Origin: CAZTHC01 sp964613425
GTDB lineage: Bacteria; Bacillota; Clostridia; TANB77; CAG-508
Reading direction: 5' to 3'
Assembly (NCBI GenBank): GCA_964613425.1
Contig: CAZTHC010000012.1
Coordinates: 1 to 23,815 of the forward strand
DNA length: 23,815 nucleotides
The notes below the pieces were generated by a model, which searched no databases, had not been told where the DNA came from, and was given only the letters and a program-made list of their open reading frames with translations. The translations under genes were made by a program, and so were the position numbers. This document shows, piece by piece, positions 8,176 to 15,534 of the stretch. The stretch's first letter is position 1; every line of letters starts with the position of its first letter.

Positions 8176-9588
8176 TTAGTTGTTCCAAAAAGCTGTATAT
8201 GCTTTGTATGCAGTGTATATGTCTAATTTACTAGAAACTTCGTATGGTGAATGCATGCTTAATACTGGAACTCCACAATCTATTACATCTATTCCTTTAT
8301 TAGCTAATATATATGCTATTGTTCCGCCTCCGCCAACATCTACTTTTCCTAATTCTGTTATTTGATATTGTATTTCATTTTCTTCAAAAATTTTTCTTAC
8401 TTTTGCAACATATTCAGCATTTGCATCTGATGCACCAGATTTTCCTCTTGCTCCTGTATATTTATTTAATCCTATTCCATTTCCTAAAAAAGCTGCATTG
8501 TTTTTTTCTGAAACAGATGCATATATTGGGTCATACCCTGCATCTACATCTGCAGATAACATTTTTGAATTACAAAATACCTTATCTAATAAATTTGGTT
8601 TGTTTGTATTTGTTTTATTTAAAATTTCTGATACAAATGTGTCAAACACATGTGATTCCATTCCTGTATTTCCCATGCTTCCTATTTCTTCTTTATCTGA
8701 TAATATGCATACTGCGGTTCTTTCTGGTTGATTAATATTTAATAATGCTCTAATTGATGTATATGCACATACTCTATCGTCTTGTCCATAACCTGCTACC
8801 ATACTTTTATCAAAGCCTAAACTTCTTGCTTTAAATGCAGGAACTATTTCTAATTCTGAACTTAATAAATCTGTTTCTTTTATTCCATATTTCTCATTTA
8901 ATATTGCTAAAATATTTAATTTAATTCTCTCAGTAACTTTTTTATCATTATATGGTTTACTTCCTAATAATAAGTTTAAATCTTCTCCATTAATTCCATC
9001 TTTTAATTTCTTTTCCATTTGTTCCATTGCTAAATGTGGCAATAGGTCTGTAATTGTAAATATTGGGTCTGTATCTTCTTCTCCTATATTAACATATACT
9101 TTTTCTCCTGTTGTTTTAACAATAACTCCATGTAATGAAAGTGGTATTGTTGTCCATTGATATTTTTTAATTCCACCATAATAATGTGTTTTAAAATATG
9201 CAAATCCGTTATCTTCATATAATGGATTTGGTTTTAAATCTATTCTAGGTGAATCTATATGTGCACCTATTATATTCACTCCAACTTCTGGTTTTAATTT
9301 TCCAATTACGGCTGCATATAAACTTTTTTCTCTATTTACAAAATATATTTTATCTCCTGAAACTAGTGAATCTACATCATTTATACTTTTAAATCCATTT
9401 TTTTCTAACATATCTACTGCAAATATAACAGCCTCGCGTTCTGTTTTTGCTTTATTTAAAAAGTACATATATTCATCTGAAAATTTTAATATATTGTCAT
9501 TTTCTACTTCTGTAACCTTTTCCCATCCATTCTTTTTTATATTGAATAAATTCTCCTTTAGTATTTCTCCTTCTGTCTTATCGTTCAT
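8176..9588 (-). CDS. M18 family aminopeptidase
   Basis: A 470-residue cytoplasmic metallo-aminopeptidase of family M18 (aspartyl aminopeptidase type), which removes N-terminal residues from peptides using two bound metals. Expected metal and catalytic motifs are all seen: GAHIDSPR (H110), a DDR block after GYGQ, DKEEIGSMG, DVDAGYDP, and the late HSPYE histidine. The length is normal. I use ATG at 9588, 8 nt after GAGG; an in-frame TTG two codons upstream is too close to that site. It has its own promoter and heads the group with DUF2752 and DUF4190. Confidence 0.93.
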   Translation of the reverse strand: MNDKTEGEILKENLFNIKKNGWEKVTEVENDNILKFSDEYMYFLNKAKTEREAVIFAVDMLEKNGFKSINDVDSLVSGDKIYFVNREKSLYAAVIGKLKPEVGVNIIGAHIDSPRIDLKPNPLYEDNGFAYFKTHYYGGIKKYQWTTIPLSLHGVIVKTTGEKVYVNIGEEDTDPIFTITDLLPHLAMEQMEKKLKDGINGEDLNLLLGSKPYNDKKVTERIKLNILAILNEKYGIKETDLLSSELEIVPAFKARSLGFDKSMVAGYGQDDRVCAYTSIRALLNINQPERTAVCILSDKEEIGSMGNTGMESHVFDTFVSEILNKTNTNKPNLLDKVFCNSKMLSADVDAGYDPIYASVSEKNNAAFLGNGIGLNKYTGARGKSGASDANAEYVAKVRKIFEENEIQYQITELGKVDVGGGGTIAYILANKGIDVIDCGVPVLSMHSPYEVSSKLDIYTAYKAYTAFWNN

Positions 9589-9625
9589 AAACAATACCTC
9601 TCTTTCATCCTTTGAATTTTTTTAA

Positions 9626-9654
9626 ATTATATCATAAGGTTTTTCTATTAACAA
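9626..9654 (-). promoter_or_regulatory. Promoter for the M18 aminopeptidase gene
   Basis: Minus-strand TATAAT (9626-9631) with a TGA extension upstream, 17 nt from the -35 TTGTTA (9649-9654). The leader is about 30 nt. Confidence 0.65.
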
Positions 9655-9694
9655 TATTATTATTAATTTTATTTACAAGATTATACATTTTTAT

Positions 9695-9729
9695 AAATTG
9701 CCAATGGGGACGGAGGTTTTTGGCAATTT
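9695..9729. repeat. Intergenic hairpin with CCTCCGTCCCC loop
   Basis: A perfect 10-bp inverted repeat, AAATTGCCAA (9695-9704) and TTGGCAATTT (9720-9729), encloses a G/C-rich 15-nt loop that reads CCTCCGTCCCC on the minus strand. It resembles a short dispersed element I associate with Clostridia intergenic regions (from memory, not checked). On the plus strand it is followed by T and could act as a terminator, but no plus gene precedes it. Confidence 0.45.
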
Positions 9730-9759
9730 TTTTAAAACATAAGTAACATATTTTTACGT

Positions 9760-9786
9760 AAAAAGACAGGAGAACTTCTCCTGTCT
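9760..9786 (-). terminator. Rho-independent terminator after the M23 gene
   Basis: A 10-bp stem AGACAGGAGA (9764-9773) with TCTCCTGTCT (9777-9786), 3-nt loop, then T on the minus strand. It lies 2 nt past the M23 stop codon (9789-9791). Confidence 0.85.
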
Positions 9787-9788
9787 TT

Positions 9789-10733
9789 CTATTTATATAA
9801 ATAATTTTGTGGATTTTGTGTAACCCCATTTAATCTTATTTCTAAGTGTAAATGTGATCCTGTTGAATTTCCTGTTGATCCCACTGCTGCTATTTTTGTT
9901 TCTGCTGTAACAGTTTCTCCAACACTTACATAGATTGCACTACAATGTGCATACCATGTTTCTACTCCATCTCCGTGTGATATTTTTACTAAGTTTCCGT
10001 ATGAACCATTATAACTAGCACATGTTACTTTACCTGCTGCACATGCATATATTGCTGTTCCTGTAGATGTTGCTATGTCCAGTCCGCTATGATATCCAGA
10101 ACTTCTTGTTCCATATCTTGATGTTATAACACCTTTTACTGGCTTTGATAAATACACACCATTTACTGAATGTGATTTTATTTCTACTTTTTGCTTTACA
10201 TCTTCTTCTATTTTTGTTTCTGCTATAGTAATTTCTCCTGAGACTACATTTTCTAAATTTTGCGTGTAATATTCACTTACACCTAAATTTAATTCGATAA
10301 TATTTTTATACTTTTCCTTTAATTGAGCAACAACTGTTTCTGCTTCCTCCATAGTATTTACATATTGTTTGTTTTCACCATCTAATGATATTGCATACAA
10401 TTTATATGTTACTTTTGAATTTTCTTTAACTGCTAACAACACGTCTTCTTCGTTCGTTTCTATATCTTGTGTTAATCTAAATTCATATTCTGGCATTGCA
10501 GAAATTTCTACAAACGCTACGTTTCCTTCTTTACTATTTATATAATCATTTATTGTTTGTTCTATTTCAGATTTGTTTTTTACATATCCTAAAGTTTCAC
10601 CTAACATTGTTACTTTATATAAAGGTTTATATTTTATTAAAATTATTGCTATTAATAATATTGTTGCAACTATAATAATTAATCCAAATTTTATTGTTTT
10701 TCTTAAGTATTGTTTTATATCGTCGTTCGGAAT
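9789..10733 (-). CDS. Membrane-anchored M23 peptidoglycan endopeptidase, non-AUG start
   Basis: A zinc endopeptidase that cuts peptidoglycan cross-bridges outside the cell. The C-terminal M23 domain is intact: HSGLDIA supplies His and Asp, followed by WYAHCS and the HLHLEI pair. The first ATG in frame (10607) would leave out a clear N-terminal cytoplasmic tail and a membrane helix (FGLIIIVATILLIAIILI) that are in frame and open back to a TAA at 10752. AAGGAG lies at 10745-10750, and the only initiator-like codons behind it are ATA (10737-10739, 5 nt) and ATT (10731-10733, 11 nt). I take ATT, giving 314 residues. The middle part is a dimer- or wall-binding-type region I do not recognise. It has its own promoter and terminator, so it is probably monocistronic. 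Confidence 0.85.
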   Translation of the reverse strand: MPNDDIKQYLRKTIKFGLIIIVATILLIAIILIKYKPLYKVTMLGETLGYVKNKSEIEQTINDYINSKEGNVAFVEISAMPEYEFRLTQDIETNEEDVLLAVKENSKVTYKLYAISLDGENKQYVNTMEEAETVVAQLKEKYKNIIELNLGVSEYYTQNLENVVSGEITIAETKIEEDVKQKVEIKSHSVNGVYLSKPVKGVITSRYGTRSSGYHSGLDIATSTGTAIYACAAGKVTCASYNGSYGNLVKISHGDGVETWYAHCSAIYVSVGETVTAETKIAAVGSTGNSTGSHLHLEIRLNGVTQNPQNYLYK

Positions 10734-10781
10734 AAATATACACTCTCCTTTTTACTGTTTTTTTATCGAAACGCACTTTTA

Positions 10782-10810
10782 ATTATATACTTTATTTTAT
10801 GCATTTTCAA
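10782..10810 (-). promoter_or_regulatory. Promoter for the M23 endopeptidase gene
   Basis: Minus-strand TTGAAA (10805-10810), 17 nt, TATAAT (10782-10787): a near-consensus sigma-A promoter. The start of transcription is predicted near 10775, about 25 nt ahead of AAGGAG. This supports a gene start near 10733 and not at the distant ATG 10607. Confidence 0.75.
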
Positions 10811-10921
10811 ACTAGATATACCCTTGCATTTGTCTTTTTTACCATATTTTACATAATTTAGCTGGTACGTTTTCATTTGTTTTCTTCTATTTTCTCTGTT
10901 TTTCTTTCATTTTCTTCTTTT

Positions 10922-11608
10922 TTAGTCTATTAATACGAATCCCATCTTTTGAATTAAATCTGGAGTTATAATTTTTGTTTCATACAATTTGTTTCCTCTA
11001 CAAAAATTTCTAATTGCTTCCTCTGTTGCTCCTCCAAATTTTCCATTCGGAGAAGCATTTAAAAATCCTAATTCTTTTAACCTTTTTTGAATTTCAAAAA
11101 CATCTGAACCGTACATTCCAGATTTCAAACTTCTGAATCCTTTACCAAAAGCTCCATATACCCCATCTACAATAGTAACTTGTGTTCCATATGGTATAAT
11201 TTTATATAGTTCTGCAACATCTTCATTATTCATTCTTATACATCCATGTGAACTGCTCCAACCTATTGAATATTTATCTAGTGTTCCATGTATTCCGAAC
11301 TGTCCCCACGGAACATTAAAACCCATCCAACTTCCACCAAATCCTTCTCCCCAATTTGCCTTATGAACAATTTTCCATGTTCCTATGGGTGAAGGAGTTG
11401 AAGGTTTTCCTCCTGCACATTTATAAACTTTTACTATTTCATTATTTTCAAACAAATATAACCTAGATTCTTCGACGTCCACTAATATTTTATATGTGTT
11501 TGAATTTACTTTTGCCACAGTAACTGTATTTTCTTTATTAACACAAAAAACTATACTTAATGATATTACCATTAGTATAGTTATTAAAATAATCATTTTT
11601 TTACGCAT
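10922..11608 (-). CDS. YkuD L,D-transpeptidase with peptidoglycan-binding domain
   Basis: A 228-residue exported enzyme that makes 3-3 cross-links in peptidoglycan or trims it. An N-terminal membrane anchor (about residues 4-24) is followed by the YkuD domain with FGIHGTLD and the catalytic SSSHGCIRM cysteine. A C-terminal PG_binding_1 domain (about 165-225, with LKSGMYGSDVFEIQKRLKELG) follows. I use ATG at 11608, 8 nt after GAGG; the frame is open 13 codons further up with no ribosome site. It follows rng by 42 nt and is the last gene of the long minus-strand run. No terminator hairpin is evident downstream. Confidence 0.92.
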   Translation of the reverse strand: MRKKMIILITILMVISLSIVFCVNKENTVTVAKVNSNTYKILVDVEESRLYLFENNEIVKVYKCAGGKPSTPSPIGTWKIVHKANWGEGFGGSWMGFNVPWGQFGIHGTLDKYSIGWSSSHGCIRMNNEDVAELYKIIPYGTQVTIVDGVYGAFGKGFRSLKSGMYGSDVFEIQKRLKELGFLNASPNGKFGGATEEAIRNFCRGNKLYETKIITPDLIQKMGFVLID

Positions 11609-11650
11609 ATATATAACCTCTTTATACATTATATATATACGTAACAACTT

Positions 11651-12832
11651 TTATTCATTTCCGCAAATATGTTTTCTAGTCATTTCCATTAAGTTTAATT
11701 TTGTTAATCCTATTATTTGTGTTTTTGACCTATCCTTTTTTAATTCTTCTTCTAATAATTGCTCTATTTTTTTCTGATTTTCTTTTTTATGCATATCAAT
11801 ATAATCAATTATAACAATTCCACCTATATCTCTTAATCTTAATTGCTTTGCTATTTCTATTGTAGCTTCTTTATTTACTATATATGTAGTTTGCTCTAAA
11901 TCCTTTGTTCCAACATATTTTCCAGAGTTAACATCTATTGCAGTTAATGCTTCTGTTTTGTCTATACTAATAAATCCACCACTTTTAAGCCAAATTCTTC
12001 TATTTTGTAATTTTGCAATTTCTTTATTTAAAGTATACATATTTAAAACGTCTTTTTTCACTTCTACTTGCACATTACTAATTTCTAGTGTTTTAAGCAT
12101 CTCATTTATTTGTAAAAATGTGTCTTTACTATTTACAACAACTCTTGTAATATTTTTTTCTATTAAATCTATAAATATTTTCTTAACTATGCTGTCATTT
12201 TTATATATTAGCTTCGGAAATTCTCTTTTTTCTTTACTCTCATTTGAAGTGCTAACTATTTTTTGCCATTTATCTAATTGAATATCTATATCCTTTTTTA
12301 TTTCTTTTTCTGTTTTATTAACTGCAGAAGTTCTTACTATTGCTCCAGAGCCTTTTGGTAAAAGCTTTTGTACTAATGCTATTAATCTTTCTCTCTCTTT
12401 TGTATCTTCTATTTTCTGTGAAATTGTAACGAAATCTGCATCTGGCATATACACTAAATATTTTCCAGTTAAACTTATATGTGTTGAAACTCTGGCACCT
12501 TTTTTATCTGTGCTATCTCTCTTTACTTGAACCAATAATGGCATTCCTTGCTTTACAATTTCCTTCATTTTAGGTTCAATTTTCTCTTGTTTTGCCTTTT
12601 CATCTACTTTTGGTAAGATATCTTTTAAATGTATAAAAGTATTCTTATTTTCACCAATATCTATAAAAGCTGCTTGCATACCTTGTAAAACATTTTGAAC
12701 TTTTCCTAAGTATACATTACCTTCTATACTTTCTCTATCTTCATTGTTTTCATAGAATTCCACTAATTTGCCGTCATCTACTAATAATATTTGTTCTTTT
12801 CCTTCTGTTTTATTTATAATTATTTCGTGCAT
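11651..12832 (-). CDS. rng: Ribonuclease G/E family endoribonuclease, short C-terminus
   Basis: A 393-residue RNase E/G catalytic protein that cuts single-stranded AU-rich RNA and matures rRNA. It has the S1-like region with GNVYLGKVQNVLQGMQAAFIDIG, the 5'-sensor region with RVSTHISL and GAIVRTSA, and the DNase I-like core with the two metal-binding aspartates in TAIDVNSG and IIDYIDMHK. It ends at MTRKHICGNE, just where the zinc-link cysteine pair (CPxC in E. coli RNase E) and the small domain would follow. Only one cysteine remains, so dimer or tetramer formation through the zinc link is doubtful. The stop is in the natural frame (TGC GGA AAT GAA TAA), and I see no shifted continuation because the L,D-transpeptidase starts 42 nt on. 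The gene lies 18 nt behind pth. Confidence 0.9.
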   Translation of the reverse strand: MHEIIINKTEGKEQILLVDDGKLVEFYENNEDRESIEGNVYLGKVQNVLQGMQAAFIDIGENKNTFIHLKDILPKVDEKAKQEKIEPKMKEIVKQGMPLLVQVKRDSTDKKGARVSTHISLTGKYLVYMPDADFVTISQKIEDTKERERLIALVQKLLPKGSGAIVRTSAVNKTEKEIKKDIDIQLDKWQKIVSTSNESKEKREFPKLIYKNDSIVKKIFIDLIEKNITRVVVNSKDTFLQINEMLKTLEISNVQVEVKKDVLNMYTLNKEIAKLQNRRIWLKSGGFISIDKTEALTAIDVNSGKYVGTKDLEQTTYIVNKEATIEIAKQLRLRDIGGIVIIDYIDMHKKENQKKIEQLLEEELKKDRSKTQIIGLTKLNLMEMTRKHICGNE

Positions 12833-12850
12833 ATTTGTACCTTTCTTTAA

Positions 12851-13408
12851 TTAATTGAATTTATTCATTGCTTTATTTACACCATTTTTCAGTATTTCTA
12901 TAACTGCTTCATATGCTTTTGTTACTCCTTCTTGTAATTGTTCTTGGTCTTCTTTATTTATATAACCAATAACATAATCTACTAAAGCTATGTTTTCGCT
13001 TGGTTTCCCTATTCCTATTCTTATTCTTGGGAATTCGTCTGTTTGTAAGCATTGTATAACAGATTTCATCCCATTATGACTTCCAGCACTTCCTTTTGTT
13101 CTAATTCTTATTGTTCCTGGTTCTAAATCTATATCGTCATATATTACTATAATTTCACTATCTTCTATTTTGTAAAAATTTTTAAACTCAGCTATACTTT
13201 CTCCACTTAAATTCATATACGTTTGAGGTTTTAAAAGTATAACTTTTTCGCCTTCAATTATAGCTGTATTATATAACCCATTAAACTTTGTTTTATTAAT
13301 ATTTATATTATTTGCTTCTGCTACTTTATTTACTGCATTAAATCCCATATTATGCCTAGTTTTTGCATAGTCCGCTTCTGGATTTCCAAGTCCCACTATC
13401 AAATACAT
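12851..13408 (-). CDS. pth: Peptidyl-tRNA hydrolase
   Basis: A 185-residue Pth that frees tRNA from peptidyl-tRNA dropped by stalled ribosomes. The key residues are visible: VGLGNP with N9, catalytic H19 in KTRHNMGFN, the asparagine in KPQTYMNLSG, aspartate in YDDIDLEPG, and GSAGSHNGMKS. The start ATG follows AAAGG. It lies 20 nt after znuB and 18 nt before rng, so it is likely co-transcribed with both. If ribosomes often stall at CGG codons here, as proposed below, drop-off would be one source of substrate for this enzyme; that link is speculation. Confidence 0.96.
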   Translation of the reverse strand: MYLIVGLGNPEADYAKTRHNMGFNAVNKVAEANNININKTKFNGLYNTAIIEGEKVILLKPQTYMNLSGESIAEFKNFYKIEDSEIIVIYDDIDLEPGTIRIRTKGSAGSHNGMKSVIQCLQTDEFPRIRIGIGKPSENIALVDYVIGYINKEDQEQLQEGVTKAYEAVIEILKNGVNKAMNKFN

Positions 13409-13428
13409 TTTCTTTTTCCTTTCAACTT

Positions 13429-14273
13429 TTATTCTTTTATTTTACCTTTTAACATAAAAGTTATTAAATATATTATACCTGAAATTACTACTATTGTTGG
13501 TCCTGTTGGTATATTAATATAGAAAGATAAAATTATTCCTAACATTCCTGCTAAAATTGAAAATATTATTGCAAACAAATGATAACTTCTCATATTTTTT
13601 GCAATATTTCTACTTGAAGCTGCTGGAAGTATTAATAAAGAATTTATTAACAATATTCCTATCCATCTAATCGAAATCATTACTGTTATTGCTATTGCTA
13701 TTACAAATATGTTATCTATTAAATTTACATTTATTCCTTTGCTCTTTGCTAAACTTGCATTAATACTAATGCTATGTAATTTATTAAAAATGCACATCCA
13801 AAATACAATTATAAGTATAAAAGCTATAAATAAATATATTATTTCCTGACTTGTAATGCTTAATATATCTCCTATTAAATAACTTGAGTATTTATTAAAT
13901 CCACCTGTTCTAGATAATAATATTAATCCTATTGCTATTGCTATTGATGAAAACACACTTATTATTGTGTCTGCTGAATATGTAGTTTTATGTTTTACAT
14001 AGTTTAATAAAATTGCAAATACTATTGCAAATATTATTGTAGCTATATTTAAATCTGTAATTCCGAAATACCATCCCTATTGCAATTCCAGTTAATGCAG
14101 AATGTCCTAATGCATCTGAAAAAAAAGCCATTTTATTATTTACTACCATAGTTCCGCAATATTGCAAATATTGGAGATATTAGTAAAATGGCAATAATAG
14201 CATTTTTCATAAATTCATATTTTATAAAATTAAATGGTAATATTACTTCTAGTATATTATATACTGCTTCCAT
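13429..14273 (-). CDS. znuB: Zinc/manganese ABC transporter permease, needs two +1 frameshifts
   Basis: Read with two single-base skips this is a complete 280-residue ABC-3 family permease with about eight membrane segments, partner of the adjacent ZnuC ATPase and ZnuA binding lipoprotein. The start is ATG 14273 after AAGGAG. The first 39 codons are followed by CGG (14154-14156); skipping its C gives GTMVV, then MAFFSDALGHSALTGIAIG, a hallmark of the family. Thirty codons on, a second CGG (14063-14065) again needs its C skipped, giving FGITDLNIA and the rest. Without the skips the product stops a few codons after residue 40. Each extra base is a C directly before a GGA glycine codon. Otherwise it has no sign of decay. 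It lies 54 nt after a pilin-like gene and 20 nt before pth. The exact metal is inferred from the family. Confidence 0.88.
14062..14065 (-). other. +1 frameshift site CGGA, znuB site 2
   Basis: In the frame set by the first skip, CGG occurs again 30 codons later. Skipping the C at 14065 reads GGA as the glycine of MVFGITDL and joins the frame that runs to the stop at 13429. Upstream codon TTT, downstream ATT. Confidence 0.85.
14153..14156 (-). other. +1 frameshift site CGGA, znuB site 1
   Basis: Codon 40 of znuB is CGG in the zero frame, and that frame stops after five further codons. Skipping the C at 14156 reads GGA as glycine in the conserved ILGTMVV segment and restores the family sequence. 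Upstream codon TTG, downstream ACT. Confidence 0.85.
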
Positions 14274-14327
14274 AGTTCTCCTTCTTAATTTAAAATCTAG
14301 TAAAAAATCTCTAATACATAATCCACC

Positions 14328-14783
14328 TTAATCTATATTCATATATGCTCTATTTATTGTATAATACATTGTCCCTTCTGTTTCTACACCTTCTAGATAA
14401 TATACCGTATGGCTTTGCTCATTTATTATATATCTGTCTGTTGAATTTCCTGTTCCTTTTCCGTATTTTAATGATAACCCATCTAATTTTGATAAATCTA
14501 CATAATAGAAATTTGCTCCATTATTTTGGTTTGATGTTACAATTGCTGAAGGTATTGATACCTCTACTTGTTCTGCTTTTGGTATGTTTCCGTATTTTAC
14601 GTAATACACACTCACCTTATCTTCTATTGCCTTTATATCTGTGTACATATCATTAACACCTTTGGAAGAAAGATTATCTGCTACTGTATGTATTATTGCT
14701 GTAGATATCATTAGTAGAATTATTATTGTTATAACTAATACTGTTAATGTTATACCTTTATTTGATTTTAATTTTTCCTTCAT
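14328..14783 (-). CDS. Type IV pilin-like protein within the znu operon
   Basis: A 151-residue protein with a prepilin-like N-terminus: a short basic leader (MKEKLKSNK), then GITLTVLVIT and a hydrophobic helix to about residue 30. In true pilins the fifth mature residue is Glu; here it is Thr, a variant common in pilin-like proteins of Clostridia. The rest is a soluble domain I do not recognise, with YYVKYGNIP, FYYVDLSKLDGLSLKYG and a C-terminal TVYYLEGVE. AAGGAGG lies 11 nt ahead of the ATG, 18 nt after znuC. It sits between znuC and znuB, 54 nt before the latter, and so is likely transcribed with the transporter. Whether the PilB/PilT/PilC machinery encoded at 18447-22678 exports it is inference. 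Confidence 0.75.
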   Translation of the reverse strand: MKEKLKSNKGITLTVLVITIIILLMISTAIIHTVADNLSSKGVNDMYTDIKAIEDKVSVYYVKYGNIPKAEQVEVSIPSAIVTSNQNNGANFYYVDLSKLDGLSLKYGKGTGNSTDRYIINEQSHTVYYLEGVETEGTMYYTINRAYMNID

Positions 14784-14801
14784 TATCTTTTGTTCCTCCT
14801 T

Positions 14802-15525
14802 TTATATAAATATTTCTTTATACTCATTACTTGAAAAAACGTCTTGAGCTGTTCCCTCTTTTACTATTTTTTTATCTAATAATACTACTTTATCCGCATA
14901 CTTTTCTACTAATTCTAAATCATGTGAAACAAGTATTATAGACATATCTAACTCTTGTTTTAACTTATTTACTATGCTATAAAATAGTTTTATTCCATTT
15001 TTGTCAATTCCGAGAAACTGGCTCGTCCAATATTAGTAAGTCCGGTTCATCTATTGTTGCAACCCCTAGAAGAACTCTTTGTAATTCTCCTCCAGATAAG
15101 TCCCCTATAGATTTATCTATTAGTTTTTCTACTTCAAATGTTTTCAAATGTTCTTTTATTTGTTTATATGTATTTTTATTCCTACTCATCCATACAGGTT
15201 TATTTGTAATAAAACATGCTACGAAATCATATACTGTTGTTGGCATATGTTTCTCTATATTAATACTTTGTGGCACATAACCAATTTTTAAATTTTCTGC
15301 TTTATTTTGTTTCATATCTATAAATTTAATATCCCCTGTATGCTTTACTTCTCCTAATATAGCCTTTAATAGTGTACTTTTACCTGCACCATTTCTACCT
15401 ATTATTACTGTTAATTGTCCACAGTGTATATGCAAATTCACATTTTCTAAAATTGTTTCTTTTCCTATTTTTACTGATATATTATTTGCTTTTATACAAT
15501 GTAATCCACAAGGTTTATTTTGCAT
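14802..15525 (-). CDS. znuC: Zinc/manganese ABC transporter ATPase, needs one +1 frameshift
   Basis: Read with one base skipped this is a full 240-residue ABC ATPase. Walker A (GRNGAGKST), the Q-loop region (GYVPQ), the signature LSGGE and Walker B (LLILDEP) lie before the shift; the D-loop region and switch histidine (VSHD) lie after it. The zero frame stops two codons after DEPVS (CGG AAT TGA), giving 173 residues with no switch histidine, which would be inactive. Skipping the C of CGG (15010-15012) gives DEPVSGID, the family consensus. The start ATG is 5 nt after GGAGG and 9 nt past the znuA stop. It energises ZnuB. The sequence after the site shows no other damage over 69 codons. Confidence 0.9.
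15009..15012 (-). other. +1 frameshift site CGGA, znuC
   Basis: Codon 172 is CGG, followed by AAT and TGA in the zero frame. Skipping the C at 15012 yields GGA, the almost invariant glycine after Walker B in DEPVSGID. Upstream codon TCT, downstream ATT. Confidence 0.88.
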
Positions 15526-15534
15526 GCTTGCCTC

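Noticed and set aside
8159..8188. Upstream TTG start at 8188 for the DUF2752 gene, which would include an in-frame CGG without a frameshift
   Set aside because: There is no ribosome site for 8188 and the start would lie inside the aminopeptidase gene; TTG 8158 has GGAG 7 nt upstream, and the CGG is part of that ribosome-binding region.
11651..11665. A CGGA frameshift at the end of rng (TGC GGA)
   Set aside because: CGG is out of frame there; the natural frame reads TGC GGA AAT GAA TAA, and the next gene starts too close for a longer product.
14802..15525. Ordinary pseudogenes (znuC, znuB, pilT, patatin)
   Set aside because: All five lesions are the same one-base event in the same context, downstream frames are undamaged and gene spacing and ribosome sites are intact. 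Sequencing error cannot be excluded and is stated as the main alternative.
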